DNA of 29,883 nucleotides, taken from contig JAEWYT010000165.1 of NCBI GenBank assembly GCA_023458595.1, positions 1 to 29,883 on the forward strand. Direction: 5' to 3'. The notes under the pieces are model-generated. The model was given only the letters and a program-made list of their open reading frames with translations. It was not told the DNA's origin and searched no databases. Numbering within the stretch: position 1 is the first letter of the stretch; the number at the start of each line of letters is the position of its first letter. Positions 15,281 through 24,190 of the stretch are shown one piece after another. The stretch is from Pseudomonadota bacterium. Its GTDB lineage: Bacteria > Pseudomonadota > Alphaproteobacteria > Rhizobiales > Tepidamorphaceae. The position numbers and the translations under genes are program-made.

Positions 15281-17011
15281 ATGAGATGGGCGGAAGATCT
15301 GGTGCGCTGGATGCCTGGTGTTCGCGCTCTTCGCGAATACGAAGCGGGCTGGTTGCCGCGCGACATAGTGGCGGGTTTGGTACTCGCAACCATGCTCGTG
15401 CCGGTCGGCATCGCCTATGCGGTGGCCTCTGGCGTCCCGGGCATCTACGGCCTGTACGCGACCATCGTGCCGCTGCTCGCCTATGCGGTGTTCGGCCCGA
15501 GTCGCATTCTCGTGCTCGGGCCGGATTCCTCGCTCGCCGCGATCATACTCGGTGTCGTTCTGCCGCTTTCGGGCGGCGATCCGGGACGTGCCATCGCGCT
15601 CGCCGGCGCGATGGCGATCGTCTCGGGCATCGTCTGCATTCTCGCCGGAATCTGGAAGCTCGGCTTCATTACCGAGCTTTTGTCGAAGCCGATCCGCTAC
15701 GGATACATGAACGGCATCGCGCTGACGGTGCTGATCAGCCAGTTGCCGAAGCTGCTCGGCTTCTCGATCGACAGCGCGGGGCCGCTCAGGAACCTGTGGG
15801 CGATCGGAGAAGCGATCCTGGGCGGCCGGACCAATTGGGTGGCGTTTGCGGTAGGCGGAGGGGCGCTGGCCGTCATCCTGCTCCTCAAGAACAACAAGCG
15901 CATCCCCGGCATCCTGATCGCGGTCGTCGTGGCCACGCTCGCCGTCGGGTACCTCGGGCTGGCCGAGAGCGCCGGCGTTGCGGTCCTGGGCCCGTTGCCA
16001 CAGGGCCTCCCGGCGTTCGAGTTCCCCTGGATCGGGCCGTCCGACATCGGTCCCGTGGTGGCCGGCGGCCTCGCCGTGTCGATGGTCTCCTTCGCCGATA
16101 CGAGCGTATTGTCGCGCGCCTACGCTGCGCGCCTGCGCACCAGCGTCGATCCGAACCAGGAGATGGTCGGGCTCGGCGCCGCCAATCTCGCCGCCGGCTT
16201 CTTCCAGGGCTTTCCGATCAGCAGCAGTTCCTCCCGCACTCCGGTGGCCGAGGCGGCCGGTGCGAAGACGCAGCTCACCGGCGTCGTCGGCGCTCTGGCG
16301 GTGGCTCTGCTTCTCCTCGCCGCGCCGAACCTGCTCCAGCACTTGCCGTCGGCGGCACTGGCGGCGGTGGTGATCGCCTCGGCCATCGGTCTGTTCGAGA
16401 TCGAGGACCTGATCAGAATCTACCGCGTCCAGCGATGGGAGTTCTGGCTGTCGATCGTCTGCCTCGTGGGCGTCGCGGTTTTCGGCGCCATCCCGGGCAT
16501 CGGGATCGCCGTCGCTATCGCTGTCGTCGAGTTTCTGTGGAAGGCGTGGCGGCCGCACTCCGCGGTGCTCGGTCGCGCCGATGACGTTAAGGGATACCAC
16601 GACATCACCCGCTATCCCGGCGCCCGGCAGATACCGGGGCTCGTCATCTTCCGCTGGGATGCGCCGCTGTTTTTCGCCAATGCCGAATTCTTCAAGGAAC
16701 GGGTCCTCGACGCCGTCGCCGCGACGCCGACGCGGACACGCTGGGTGGTCGTCGCCGCCGAGCCGGTGACGAGCATCGACATCACCGCGGCGGACACGCT
16801 CGCCGAACTCACGGGCGCGCTCGAGCAGGCCGGCGTCGAGCTGTGCTTCGCCGAGCTCAAGGATCCCGTGAAGGACATGTTCAGACGGATCGGTGTCTTC
16901 GACCGGGTCGGAGAGGATTCGTTCTTTCCAACCGTCGGCGCGGCAGTCAGCAAATATCTCTCGACCCACGATGTCGATTGGGTCGACTGGGAGGACCGTG
17001 TTCCGCCGTAA
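15281..17011 (+). CDS. SulP-family anion permease with STAS domain
   Basis: This 576-residue inner-membrane transporter has the SulP signature near the N-terminus (LPRDIVAGLVLATMLVPVGI, AYAVASGVPGIYGLYATIVP), roughly 10-14 membrane segments, the GFFQGFPISSSSSRTPVAEA block, and a C-terminal STAS domain (from about residue 445, LVIFRWDAPLFFANAEFF, EPVTSIDITAADTLAELT). Family members carry sulfate, bicarbonate, or dicarboxylates. Substrate cannot be told from the sequence. I chose ATG 15281, 19 bp after the araC-type gene, because upstream in-frame sequence overlaps that gene. The next gene follows after 98 bp. Its place behind the regulator suggests cotranscription. Confidence 0.93.
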   Translation: MRWAEDLVRWMPGVRALREYEAGWLPRDIVAGLVLATMLVPVGIAYAVASGVPGIYGLYATIVPLLAYAVFGPSRILVLGPDSSLAAIILGVVLPLSGGDPGRAIALAGAMAIVSGIVCILAGIWKLGFITELLSKPIRYGYMNGIALTVLISQLPKLLGFSIDSAGPLRNLWAIGEAILGGRTNWVAFAVGGGALAVILLLKNNKRIPGILIAVVVATLAVGYLGLAESAGVAVLGPLPQGLPAFEFPWIGPSDIGPVVAGGLAVSMVSFADTSVLSRAYAARLRTSVDPNQEMVGLGAANLAAGFFQGFPISSSSSRTPVAEAAGAKTQLTGVVGALAVALLLLAAPNLLQHLPSAALAAVVIASAIGLFEIEDLIRIYRVQRWEFWLSIVCLVGVAVFGAIPGIGIAVAIAVVEFLWKAWRPHSAVLGRADDVKGYHDITRYPGARQIPGLVIFRWDAPLFFANAEFFKERVLDAVAATPTRTRWVVVAAEPVTSIDITAADTLAELTGALEQAGVELCFAELKDPVKDMFRRIGVFDRVGEDSFFPTVGAAVSKYLSTHDVDWVDWEDRVPP

Positions 17012-17040
17012 GTCGCCGTGAACGGTACCGGGAATCTGCA

Positions 17041-17058
17041 TGCCCCCACCCGGGGGCA
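17041..17058. terminator. GC-rich hairpin after sulP
   Basis: TGCCCCC-ACCC-GGGGGCA forms a 7-bp stem with a 4-base loop 30 bases after the sulP stop. No T-tract follows, so it may be an attenuator or mRNA-stabilising hairpin within the transporter gene string rather than a full terminator. Confidence 0.35.
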
Positions 17059-17109
17059 CGCTCGCGGCCGCGGGAGCGGCGTCAACGGGAAATCACGGAG
17101 TTGCAGGTC

Positions 17110-18207
17110 ATGGAAAAAGTACCGGTTCTTCCGACCGACATCCTCAAGACGGCCGAAACGCGTGTCACCGATCTCGTCGTCCGATTGGGTTTCCTCGGGC
17201 TCTTCGCCTATGTATCGCTCACCCTTCTCCTTCCCTTCCTGCCGATATTGATCTGGTCGGGGGTGCTGACCGCGGCGCTGTATCCCGTTTACGCCTGGCT
17301 CCGCGACATGTTGTTCGGCCGGGGCGCCGTTGCCGCTTTCGTTGTGACGCTGCTCGGTGTGACGGTCGTTGTCGGGCCGATCGCGGTGCTTTCGAGCAGC
17401 CTGGTAGCGTCCCTGCAAGACATCGCCGCAGGGCTGCGGGGAGGAATGCTGGCGATTCCGCAGCCGCCCGAGGGACTTCGAGGCTGGCCATTCGTCGGAG
17501 ACGAGATCGACAAGGCCTGGCGCCTGGCTTCCACGAATATGGAGAACGCACTCAGGGAATACGGCCCGTCGTTGCTCCCGGCAGGCAAGCTGGTCCTCAC
17601 GAAGATCGCGGCGATCACGGGCAATCTGCTCATCCTTCTGATGTCCGTCGTCATCTCCGGCTTTCTGTTTGTTCCCGGACCGCGGCTTGCGGTGGGCCTG
17701 CGCAACTTCGCCGACCGGCTGGTGCGTCCACGCGGCGCGCACTTCGTCGATCTTGCCGGGACTACGATCCGCAGCGTCTCGCGAGGGGTTATCGGCATCG
17801 CTGCCATCCAGGCGCTGCTGGCCGGCGTCGTGATGGTCTACGCGAACGTGCCCGGCGCCGGCCTTCTCGCCTTCGCCGTGCTGGTGCTCGGCATCGTTCA
17901 GATCGGCGCCGGACCGGTACTCGTGCCCGTGCTCGTATGGGCCTGGTTGTCTCTGCCCGGCAGCACGGCGGTCATCCTGACGGTCCTGCTGGTGCCGGTG
18001 ATGGTGGTCGACAATATACTGAAGCCGATCCTGATGGGGCGCGGTCTTAGCACGCCGCTGCTGGTGATCCTCGCCGGGCTGGTCGGGGGGACGCTGGGCT
18101 ACGGCCTGATCGGCCTCTTCCTAGGTCCGATCGTGCTCGCGGTCTTCTACGAACTCGTCGTCGCCTGGGTTCAGCTGGAACAGGGTGACGGGACCGAAAA
18201 TTCGTGA
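17110..18207 (+). CDS. AI-2E-family transporter (YdiK/PerM-like)
   Basis: This 365-residue integral membrane protein has the AI-2E plan: hydrophobic segments near residues 27-60 and 70-95, a central soluble helical part (about 100-165), and a C-terminal bundle with the GVIGIAAIQALLAGVVMVYA, LPGSTAVILTVLLVPVMVVD and NILKPILMGRGLSTPLLVIL blocks. The last contains the family's conserved DNILKP-type motif. Family members include TqsA (AI-2 export) and Na+/H+ antiporter-type proteins, so the substrate is open. ATG 17110 has GGAG at about nine bases. It follows sulP by 98 bp and precedes the CAX gene by 62 bp on the same strand. Confidence 0.9.
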   Translation: MEKVPVLPTDILKTAETRVTDLVVRLGFLGLFAYVSLTLLLPFLPILIWSGVLTAALYPVYAWLRDMLFGRGAVAAFVVTLLGVTVVVGPIAVLSSSLVASLQDIAAGLRGGMLAIPQPPEGLRGWPFVGDEIDKAWRLASTNMENALREYGPSLLPAGKLVLTKIAAITGNLLILLMSVVISGFLFVPGPRLAVGLRNFADRLVRPRGAHFVDLAGTTIRSVSRGVIGIAAIQALLAGVVMVYANVPGAGLLAFAVLVLGIVQIGAGPVLVPVLVWAWLSLPGSTAVILTVLLVPVMVVDNILKPILMGRGLSTPLLVILAGLVGGTLGYGLIGLFLGPIVLAVFYELVVAWVQLEQGDGTENS

Positions 18208-18269
18208 CGCCTGATTGATCGGAAAGGGTCTTCGCCCCGGAGCGCCCCCATGCTGAAGGATGGACTAAT

Positions 18270-19337
18270 GTGCTGACCTGGCTCCTCGTATTCGTACCCG
18301 TCGCGATCGGCATCGAGTTGCTCGCGCCGGAACGCTACCTGCTCGTCTTCGTCGCGTCCGCCATCGCCATCCTGCCGCTCGCAGGACTGATGGGCCGGGC
18401 GACCGAACAGCTCGCCGAGCGGATGGGCGAGGGTGTCGGCGGCCTGCTCAACGCGACCTTCGGCAATGCAGCGGAACTGATCATCGCACTTGCCGCCCTG
18501 CGCGCCGGCCTCCACGACGTCGTCAAGGCATCGATCGTCGGCTCGATCATCGGCAACATTCTCTTGGTGCTCGGTGCAGCCATGCTCGCCGGCGGATTGC
18601 GCTACCCGGAACAACGGTACAATCCGGCCGGCGCGCGCTCGCAGGCGACGATGCTGACGCTCGCCGCGATCGCCCTGATCCTGCCCGCCGCCGTCCGGCG
18701 CGTGTTTAGCTCGGAGCCTGAAGGACTCGGGACGCTGAGCGTCTCGATTTCCGTGGTGCTCCTGCTTGTCTACGGCGCCTATCTCGTCTTCTCGCTCGTC
18801 ACACACACCGCGCTGTTCAGCGGATCCCACGCGGAGGAGGACCGTGAAAGCGAGCCGGCCTGGACAGTGGGCCGTTCGGTGGCCGTCCTGGCCGTCGCGA
18901 CGGTCCTCGTCGCCTGGATCAGCGAGATCATGGTCCGGGCGATCGAGCCAACCGCCCACGAAATCGGCCTCAGCAACGTCTTCGTCGGAGTGTTCGTGGT
19001 AGCAATTCTCGGCAACGCCGCCGAACACGCAACCGCTATCACGGCGGCCACGAGGAACCGGATGGACCTGTCGCTGTCGATCGCCATCGGCTCGAGCGCT
19101 CAGGTCGCCCTGTTCGTCGCTCCGGTCTTGGTGCTCGCCAGCCTGCTCTTCGGCCCGAGACCACTCGATCTCGCTTTCCCCGGCGGCCTCGTGCTGATGG
19201 TGCTCCTGTCGGTACTGATCATGGGCCAAGTGGCAGGCGACGGACGATCCGACTGGCTCAAGGGTGTGCAACTGCTAGCCGTCTACGTCGTCTTCGGCCT
19301 CACCTACTATTTCATGCCGTTCGCGCCGGTTCCCTGA
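18270..19337 (+). CDS. Ca2+/H+ antiporter, CAX family
   Basis: This 355-residue inner-membrane protein of the CaCA superfamily has about 11 transmembrane segments. The two inverted alpha-repeats are visible: GLLNATFGNAAELIIALAAL (about residues 64-83) and VGVFVVAILGNAAEHATAIT (about 238-257), with the acidic Glu of GNAAE in each as the ion-coordinating residue. A short acidic loop (HAEEDRESEP) separates the halves. It would export Ca2+ or another cation in exchange for protons. The start is GTG 18270 with GAAGGA at nine bases; an ATG two bases upstream is out of frame. The length fits ChaA/CAX proteins. It ends convergent with the arc gene string, 30 bp away. Confidence 0.93.
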   Translation: MLTWLLVFVPVAIGIELLAPERYLLVFVASAIAILPLAGLMGRATEQLAERMGEGVGGLLNATFGNAAELIIALAALRAGLHDVVKASIVGSIIGNILLVLGAAMLAGGLRYPEQRYNPAGARSQATMLTLAAIALILPAAVRRVFSSEPEGLGTLSVSISVVLLLVYGAYLVFSLVTHTALFSGSHAEEDRESEPAWTVGRSVAVLAVATVLVAWISEIMVRAIEPTAHEIGLSNVFVGVFVVAILGNAAEHATAITAATRNRMDLSLSIAIGSSAQVALFVAPVLVLASLLFGPRPLDLAFPGGLVLMVLLSVLIMGQVAGDGRSDWLKGVQLLAVYVVFGLTYYFMPFAPVP

Positions 19338-19367
19338 GGCTTCGGTACGATTTGGTTCCTTGGCGCA

Positions 19368-19733
19368 TCACGGCCGCGCATCGAACGCCTGACCAGATCT
19401 CCGCAGATCCTCGATCGTCTTGCCGGAGCAGCTTCCCGGCCGATCGCCGCCGATGCGCTCCGCGATGCCGTCCAGCGTGATCGTTCCCGCCTGCCGGTCC
19501 GGAGAGATGTAGATCGCGTGCCCGTCCGGTCCCACCCGGGAGAAATAGTACGCCCGGTGGATATCCTCGTATTCGCAATAGATCAGGAAGGGAAACTCCA
19601 CCGGTGAAACGGCACTCGTGCCGGATTGCGTGTGGCCGGACGTCGCGGCGAGTAACTGCATGGCAACAACCGTAGCCGCGGCGACCAGAGGGATCTCTCT
19701 GCGATTGGGCTTTTTCCGAGGCGCGTGGGACAT
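19368..19733 (-). CDS. small secreted protein of unknown function
   Basis: This 121-residue protein has a basic N-terminus (SHAPRKKPNRRE), a hydrophobic segment (IPLVAAATVVAMQLLAA) and a likely cleavage after SGHTQ, so it is exported. The mature part has a conserved-looking block with YCEYEDIHRAYYFSRVGPDG, AIYISPDRQAGTITLDGIAE and two Cys (YCE and GSC) that may form a disulfide in the periplasm. I do not recognise the family. The start is ATG 19733; an upstream in-frame ATG at 19793 lies in a less likely leader. It is the last gene of the minus-strand string, 77 bp after the VIT1-like gene. Confidence 0.65.
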   Translation of the reverse strand: MSHAPRKKPNRREIPLVAAATVVAMQLLAATSGHTQSGTSAVSPVEFPFLIYCEYEDIHRAYYFSRVGPDGHAIYISPDRQAGTITLDGIAERIGGDRPGSCSGKTIEDLRRSGQAFDARP

Positions 19734-19810
19734 GGTTTCGAGGCTCCGTGCGTTAGCCAGCTTAATACATTTGTCTAGATAGCGCGTCCGCACCGTTCAA
19801 GCATGATCTG

Positions 19811-20458
19811 TCATCCGCCCAGCGCGATCGTGACCGCTACCAGTATCGCTCCGAACAGTGCGACGCCCGCTCCGAAGCGCCAGTGGGGGCGCCATTCGAT
19901 ATGTCGGGCGAGTCTCGTTCCCAGGACGAAGAGCATGACGATCGCCACGCCGTTCGACACGCGAAGCGCCACTGACACGTCGCCGAAGACGAGGAAAGGC
20001 AGCGCCACCGGAAATGTCGAAAGAAACACCAGGAGAAAGACCACGGCGCCGCCGATCAGGTCGTCTCGCACCGGGTGAACGCGGATTTCGGACAGCCGTG
20101 AGGCCATCACCACGCTGACGATCCGGTCGAGATCGGCCGTCGTAAAGGCTGCGCCGGCCGCCTCCGGAAGGCGATCCAGCACGATCTCCCGCGCCCGTCT
20201 TGCCGGCGCCGCGGCAATCGCGGCCGCGGCACCGCTCTGTTGCCGGCGTGCGATGACCTGATTGAGAATGTACATCGCCCCGTCGACGAAGCCCCATGCA
20301 ACGTTGCAGCTGATGGCGGCGGCCAGCATGGTCATCACGTCGTTCCGACTCGAGGTTGCCACGCTGATCGTGCACGTGAAAGTCAGCGCCATGATCAGGC
20401 CGAACATGATCTCTGAGAACCGATCCGCCGGATCGAGGATTGTTTCGGATCTCGCCAT
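19811..20458 (-). CDS. VIT1/CCC1-like integral membrane protein
   Basis: The 215-residue protein has four to five membrane segments: SEIMFGLIMALTFTCTISVA near residue 20, a second with NVAWGFVDGAMYILNQVIAR at about 55-75, and three after residue 130 (GGAVVFLLVFLSTFPVALPF, GVAIVMLFVLGTRLARHI, GVALFGAILVAVTIALGG). The middle part is a soluble helical domain (about 80-130). This arrangement is seen in bacterial proteins annotated as VIT family, related to iron/manganese carriers of vacuoles. True metal transport is not shown for these bacterial forms. Start ATG 20458 is preferred over upstream Arg-rich codons. It lies 40 bp after the APC gene, on the same strand. Confidence 0.75.
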   Translation of the reverse strand: MARSETILDPADRFSEIMFGLIMALTFTCTISVATSSRNDVMTMLAAAISCNVAWGFVDGAMYILNQVIARRQQSGAAAAIAAAPARRAREIVLDRLPEAAGAAFTTADLDRIVSVVMASRLSEIRVHPVRDDLIGGAVVFLLVFLSTFPVALPFLVFGDVSVALRVSNGVAIVMLFVLGTRLARHIEWRPHWRFGAGVALFGAILVAVTIALGG

Positions 20459-20498
20459 GGGCCGCGCTTCGGTGCGTGTGATGTCCGGTGGCCGTGGC

Positions 20499-21815
20499 CT
20501 ATCGCGCCGTCGCCGCGGTCGGGGCTCGGCGCCGCTGCCAGACATAGACTGGGATCCCGAGCACCAGCAGCATCAGGCCGTAAAGCACCGGTTCGGCGCC
20601 GCATCCGTAGAGCGTGAAGGCCGCGAATATGAATGCGATGACCTCGATGATCGTCACCGGCGGGGCCTTCGTTGCGTGGCCCTTGCGCGCCGCCACCAGG
20701 CCGGCCGCCAAAGAGCAGAAGGCATAAGGCACGACGGCCGTCATAGTGCTCAGACCCACGACCAGGCTGTAGAAGGCCGAGAAGCCCGGCGAGCCGACCG
20801 CCTGCACCAGGACGAGGATCGTCGCGAGTGTCGCCGAGACCAGAATGCCGGACGCCGGCACGCCGCGCTCGGACAGCTTGCCGAATACCGGCGGAAACAG
20901 TGTGTCGCGCGCGGCGGCCATCGGCACCTGGCCCATGAGCAGCGTCCATCCGTTCAGCGCGCCGATCGAGGACAGGATGACGGCGATTGAGATCGCGACG
21001 GCCCCGATCGGTCCCCACATGATCTGCGCCGCGTCCGAGAACGGCGCCGTCGAGGTAACGAGTTCCTGCTGCGGGACGATGCCCATGACCGAAACGGTTC
21101 CGAGCACGTAGAGGAGCGCGGCGATGGAGATGCCGAGTACCGTCGACCGCGGGATCGTGCGAGCGGCGTCCCTGACGTCGCCAGCCGGTACCGTCGCCGA
21201 TTCAAGGCCAAGGAAGGCGAACATGGTGAGCGGGGCGAGCGCCGCGCCTGCGCTGAACAGCGACGTGCTCTCGCGATCGAACGGCGTGAAGTTGGACGTA
21301 TCGATGAAGAACAGCCCGATCAGCGCGATCGCCGAGAACGGTATGAGCTTCGAGTAGGTCGTGATCTCGGCGAAGATGCCGGCTTCTTTCACTCCCCTGA
21401 GGTTAATGAACACCACTGCCCAGATCGCCCCGAGGGTGAGCGCGACGATCATCGGCCGGCTGTGCAGGCCCGGAAGCAGATCGATCACCGCCCCGGCGAA
21501 CGCGATCGCTATCACCGGCAGCGAGGTCCAGATCGAGATCCAGTAGCCCCACGCGATCAGGAAGCCCGGGAAGTCGCCGTAGGCGATCCGCGTGTAGGCG
21601 TAAGGTCCGCCTGTTTCGGGTGCGAGACGCGCTAGCTTGGCGAAGGTGAGGCCGAGGCAGATGGCGCCGCCGCCCATGACGATCCAGGCGAGGATCGCGA
21701 GATTGCCGTAGGGCGCGACGGCCGCGGGCGAAAGATAGAAGCCGGAGCCGACCATGTTGCCGATGATGATCGCCGTGCAGGCGCCCAGTCCCAGGCTCTT
21801 TGCGGCCCCCGCCAT
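20499..21815 (-). CDS. APC-superfamily amino-acid antiporter (AdiC/ArcD-type)
   Basis: This 438-residue protein has 12 predicted membrane segments. The substrate-binding TM1 motif is GNMVGSGFYLSPAAVAPYGN, close to GNIMGSGVFLLP of AdiC. TM6 has the FAFLGLESATVPAGDVRDAA block (AdiC: FIGVESASVAAG), followed by GGWTLL/LNGWTLLMGQVPMAAARD. These match arginine/agmatine and related amino-acid exchangers. In this gene string with arcA, arcB and arcC, the natural role is arginine/ornithine exchange, as inference. ATG 21815 has GGGGGA seven bases upstream. It lies 22 bp after the porin gene. Confidence 0.9.
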   Translation of the reverse strand: MAGAAKSLGLGACTAIIIGNMVGSGFYLSPAAVAPYGNLAILAWIVMGGGAICLGLTFAKLARLAPETGGPYAYTRIAYGDFPGFLIAWGYWISIWTSLPVIAIAFAGAVIDLLPGLHSRPMIVALTLGAIWAVVFINLRGVKEAGIFAEITTYSKLIPFSAIALIGLFFIDTSNFTPFDRESTSLFSAGAALAPLTMFAFLGLESATVPAGDVRDAARTIPRSTVLGISIAALLYVLGTVSVMGIVPQQELVTSTAPFSDAAQIMWGPIGAVAISIAVILSSIGALNGWTLLMGQVPMAAARDTLFPPVFGKLSERGVPASGILVSATLATILVLVQAVGSPGFSAFYSLVVGLSTMTAVVPYAFCSLAAGLVAARKGHATKAPPVTIIEVIAFIFAAFTLYGCGAEPVLYGLMLLVLGIPVYVWQRRRAPTAATAR

Positions 21816-21837
21816 GCTGTCCCCCGGATGCGCCGGC

Positions 21838-23211
21838 CTAGAACGTGTACTTCACTTCGAAGGCGCCCGCGAAAGCGCCTTGGTTGTCGTCCGCGAGCGG
21901 GTTCGCAACGAGCGGATTGAACACACCGGCGAATGTCCCGGTACCGTCGAAGTCGACATGTCCGTAGTGAATGTCGAGCATGAAAGTTATCCTGGGAACC
22001 GGAGTCCAGGAGACGTTTCCGAAGATCTCGTAAGTCTGCATCTGGAAATCCGACGCGAAATTGAAGGCGGCGAAATTGGCGACAGCCAGCGGTGCCTCGA
22101 TGAATGCGTAGCCGGCGCCTATCGTCGACGACCATGTCGGCGACCAGTTGTGCGTGAAGCTCGCCAGCACCGACCAGGCCGCGACCGTGTCGATGATGCA
22201 ACCGCCCGCTGCCGGCACAAGGGTATTGCATAGACCCCAGACGACATTCGTCGCTCCAAGGAAGACGTTGTCGTTGTATTGGAAGGCGCCGTCCGTATAC
22301 ATGGCCATAGCGGTGAAATAGTCGCCTTCACCCGTTGCCGGAGTATTCAGGACCAGACCGGCCAGAGCCGCCCATCCGATGTCAGAGTCGGTCTGCTGGC
22401 CGACGAGCGGCGCCGGAGCTGTGCCGGCCCCGGACACCTCGCGGAACCGGTTGTTCGTCAGCGCACCAGACAGCTGTGCAGAGCCCCAGTCACCTTCCAC
22501 CCTGATGTTGGCGACGGCATCCGGGGCTTCGTTGCGGTCGTTGACTACGAAGTTGGGCGCGGGCGGCGTGGCATACAGTCCGGCCGCACCGATAGACGCG
22601 GGGGTAAGATAGTCCTGGTCCTCCACTGCGACCGAAGCCGAGAAGCCGTTCCCGAAGGACTGCGTGTAACGGATCTGGTTGCGGCGCATATAGTTGTCGC
22701 CGGTAACCGTGAACGCGTCGGAATACACCGGGCTGGCGTCGAGGAACAGGAAGGTCGACCAGGTCTTGCCGAAGGTCCAATTGCCGAATTGCACAAAAGC
22801 ATGGCGCAGGCCGAACGACCCGCCCGTGCGGGTATCGTTGTCGTAGGCTTCCACCTCGATGAATGCCCGGACCGTGCCGTACTCGGTCGATGTTCGCGCG
22901 TCGAAGTTTATCCGGCCGACGGCGTACATGCCGACCGTATCCGACAATGTATGCCCGTCGGGAACGATGCCGTACGCTGCACCTGTGTTGTAGATGTCCC
23001 ACTGGTCTTCCGACGCGTAGAACTCGAGCAGTGCATATCCCCCCACCTTGAAACAGATGTCCGTGCCGGGCAGTTCGATGAAGCCCGTGATGTCGCAGCG
23101 ATAGACTGGCTCGCGGGGCGCCTTCATGTCCATTGTCATATCGGCGGCTTGCGCCCCCGACGCCGCGAGGATCGCCAGAGCGCTCGCCAGGGCAAATCTC
23201 GTTGCAGTCAT
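21838..23211 (-). CDS. outer-membrane porin, Porin_2 family
   Basis: This 457-residue protein starts with a Sec signal peptide (MTATRFALASALAILAASGA, cleavage near AQA-AD). The mature protein has the alpha-proteobacterial Porin_2 pattern: YRCDITGFIELPGTDICFKV with two Cys, GGYALLEFYA, GRINFDARTSTEYGTVRAFI, then about 16 amphipathic strands, ending in a C-terminal Phe (EVKYTF) as needed for outer-membrane assembly. It is a trimeric general or substrate-specific channel. The gene sits between arcC (43 bp gap) and the amino-acid antiporter (22 bp gap), so it is probably cotranscribed with them; a dedicated outer-membrane route for arginine or ornithine is an attractive inference. ATG 23211 gives the correct signal peptide. 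Confidence 0.92.
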   Translation of the reverse strand: MTATRFALASALAILAASGAQAADMTMDMKAPREPVYRCDITGFIELPGTDICFKVGGYALLEFYASEDQWDIYNTGAAYGIVPDGHTLSDTVGMYAVGRINFDARTSTEYGTVRAFIEVEAYDNDTRTGGSFGLRHAFVQFGNWTFGKTWSTFLFLDASPVYSDAFTVTGDNYMRRNQIRYTQSFGNGFSASVAVEDQDYLTPASIGAAGLYATPPAPNFVVNDRNEAPDAVANIRVEGDWGSAQLSGALTNNRFREVSGAGTAPAPLVGQQTDSDIGWAALAGLVLNTPATGEGDYFTAMAMYTDGAFQYNDNVFLGATNVVWGLCNTLVPAAGGCIIDTVAAWSVLASFTHNWSPTWSSTIGAGYAFIEAPLAVANFAAFNFASDFQMQTYEIFGNVSWTPVPRITFMLDIHYGHVDFDGTGTFAGVFNPLVANPLADDNQGAFAGAFEVKYTF

Positions 23212-23254
23212 CGCCGTGGTCTCCTTCCGCTCATGCACCGCCGCACGAGGCATT

Positions 23255-24187
23255 TCAGTGAAATTCGACTTCCCCGGCGACCTTCGACACCGTGGTGCCG
23301 CGCGTGCGCTTCAGCGCCGCCGGGATATCGGCGAGCGCGCAGATGATCGACCGCCCGCCGGCGCGCGCGAAGTCCTGCGCCGCCTCGACCTTCGGCCCCA
23401 TCGAACCGGCCGGAAATTCGAAGTCATCGAGCGCATCCGGAGTGGCCGATCGTATGGCCCTTTGTTCCGGCTTGCCCCAGTCGAGGTAGACGGCGTCCGT
23501 ATCGGTCGCGATCACGAATACGTCCGCACCGATCTCCTTGGCGAGCACACAGGACGCGCGGTCCTTGTCGACGACGCATTCGACGCCGACGAGATGACGG
23601 TCGGTGCCGGGCTCGTACATGGTCGGTATGCCGCCGCCGCCGGCGGCGATCACGACAGTGTCCTTCTCCAGGAGCCACTTGATCGGCCGGATCTGGAAGA
23701 TCCGTTTCGGCAGGGGAGAGGGGACGACGCGCCGCCAATAGTCGCCGTCGGGCCTGACGGTCCAGCCCTTGTCTGCGGCCTCCTTCCTGGCCGTCGCCTC
23801 GTCGTAGACTGGGCCGATGAACTTCGTCGGGTTTTTGAAGGCAGGGTCGGTCGGATCGACCTCGACCATGCTGAGGATAGTCGCGATCGGTTTCTCGAAG
23901 GGGAGCACGTTGCCAAGTTCCTGCTCGATCATGTAGCCGATCATGCCCTCGGTCTCGGCACCGAGCACATCGAGCGGATAGTCCTCGCCTTCCTCGTAGG
24001 CGATCTCTTGCAGGGCGAGCAGGCCGACCTGCGGGCCATTGCCGTGCGTGATGACCATCTCGTGGTCGAGGCAAAGCGGCGCCAGCGCCTCGGCCGCGAT
24101 CTTCGCGTTCTTCCGCTGGTTCGCGGCCGTCAGCGGTTCGCCGCGTTTCAGGAGGGCGTTTCCGCCGAGGGCGACGACGATTCTCAT
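23255..24187 (-). CDS. arcC: carbamate kinase ArcC
   Basis: ArcC transfers phosphate from carbamoyl phosphate to ADP, giving ATP, ammonia and CO2, the energy-yielding step of the arginine deiminase pathway. The 310-residue protein is full length, with the family blocks MRIVVALGGNALLKRGEPLT, MVITHGNGPQVGLLALQEIA, VDPTDPAFKNPTKFIGPVY, VIAAGGGGIPTMYE, and VDKDRASCVLAKEIGADVFV. The catalytic and ADP-binding Lys and Gly segments are present. It starts four bases after the arcB stop, so the two genes are tightly coupled, with a weak GGGTGA ribosome site at the junction. Confidence 0.97.
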   Translation of the reverse strand: MRIVVALGGNALLKRGEPLTAANQRKNAKIAAEALAPLCLDHEMVITHGNGPQVGLLALQEIAYEEGEDYPLDVLGAETEGMIGYMIEQELGNVLPFEKPIATILSMVEVDPTDPAFKNPTKFIGPVYDEATARKEAADKGWTVRPDGDYWRRVVPSPLPKRIFQIRPIKWLLEKDTVVIAAGGGGIPTMYEPGTDRHLVGVECVVDKDRASCVLAKEIGADVFVIATDTDAVYLDWGKPEQRAIRSATPDALDDFEFPAGSMGPKVEAAQDFARAGGRSIICALADIPAALKRTRGTTVSKVAGEVEFH

Positions 24188-24190
24188 GGT

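Noticed and set aside
15158..17059. Long antisense frame of 633 codons opposite sulP
   Set aside because: It is a mirror of sulP codon use in GC-rich DNA, rich in Asp, Arg, Gly and His with no recognisable domain.
18171..19271. Long antisense frame opposite the CAX gene
   Set aside because: Low-complexity His/Asp/Gln-rich product without any motif; the plus-strand gene has full CAX signatures.
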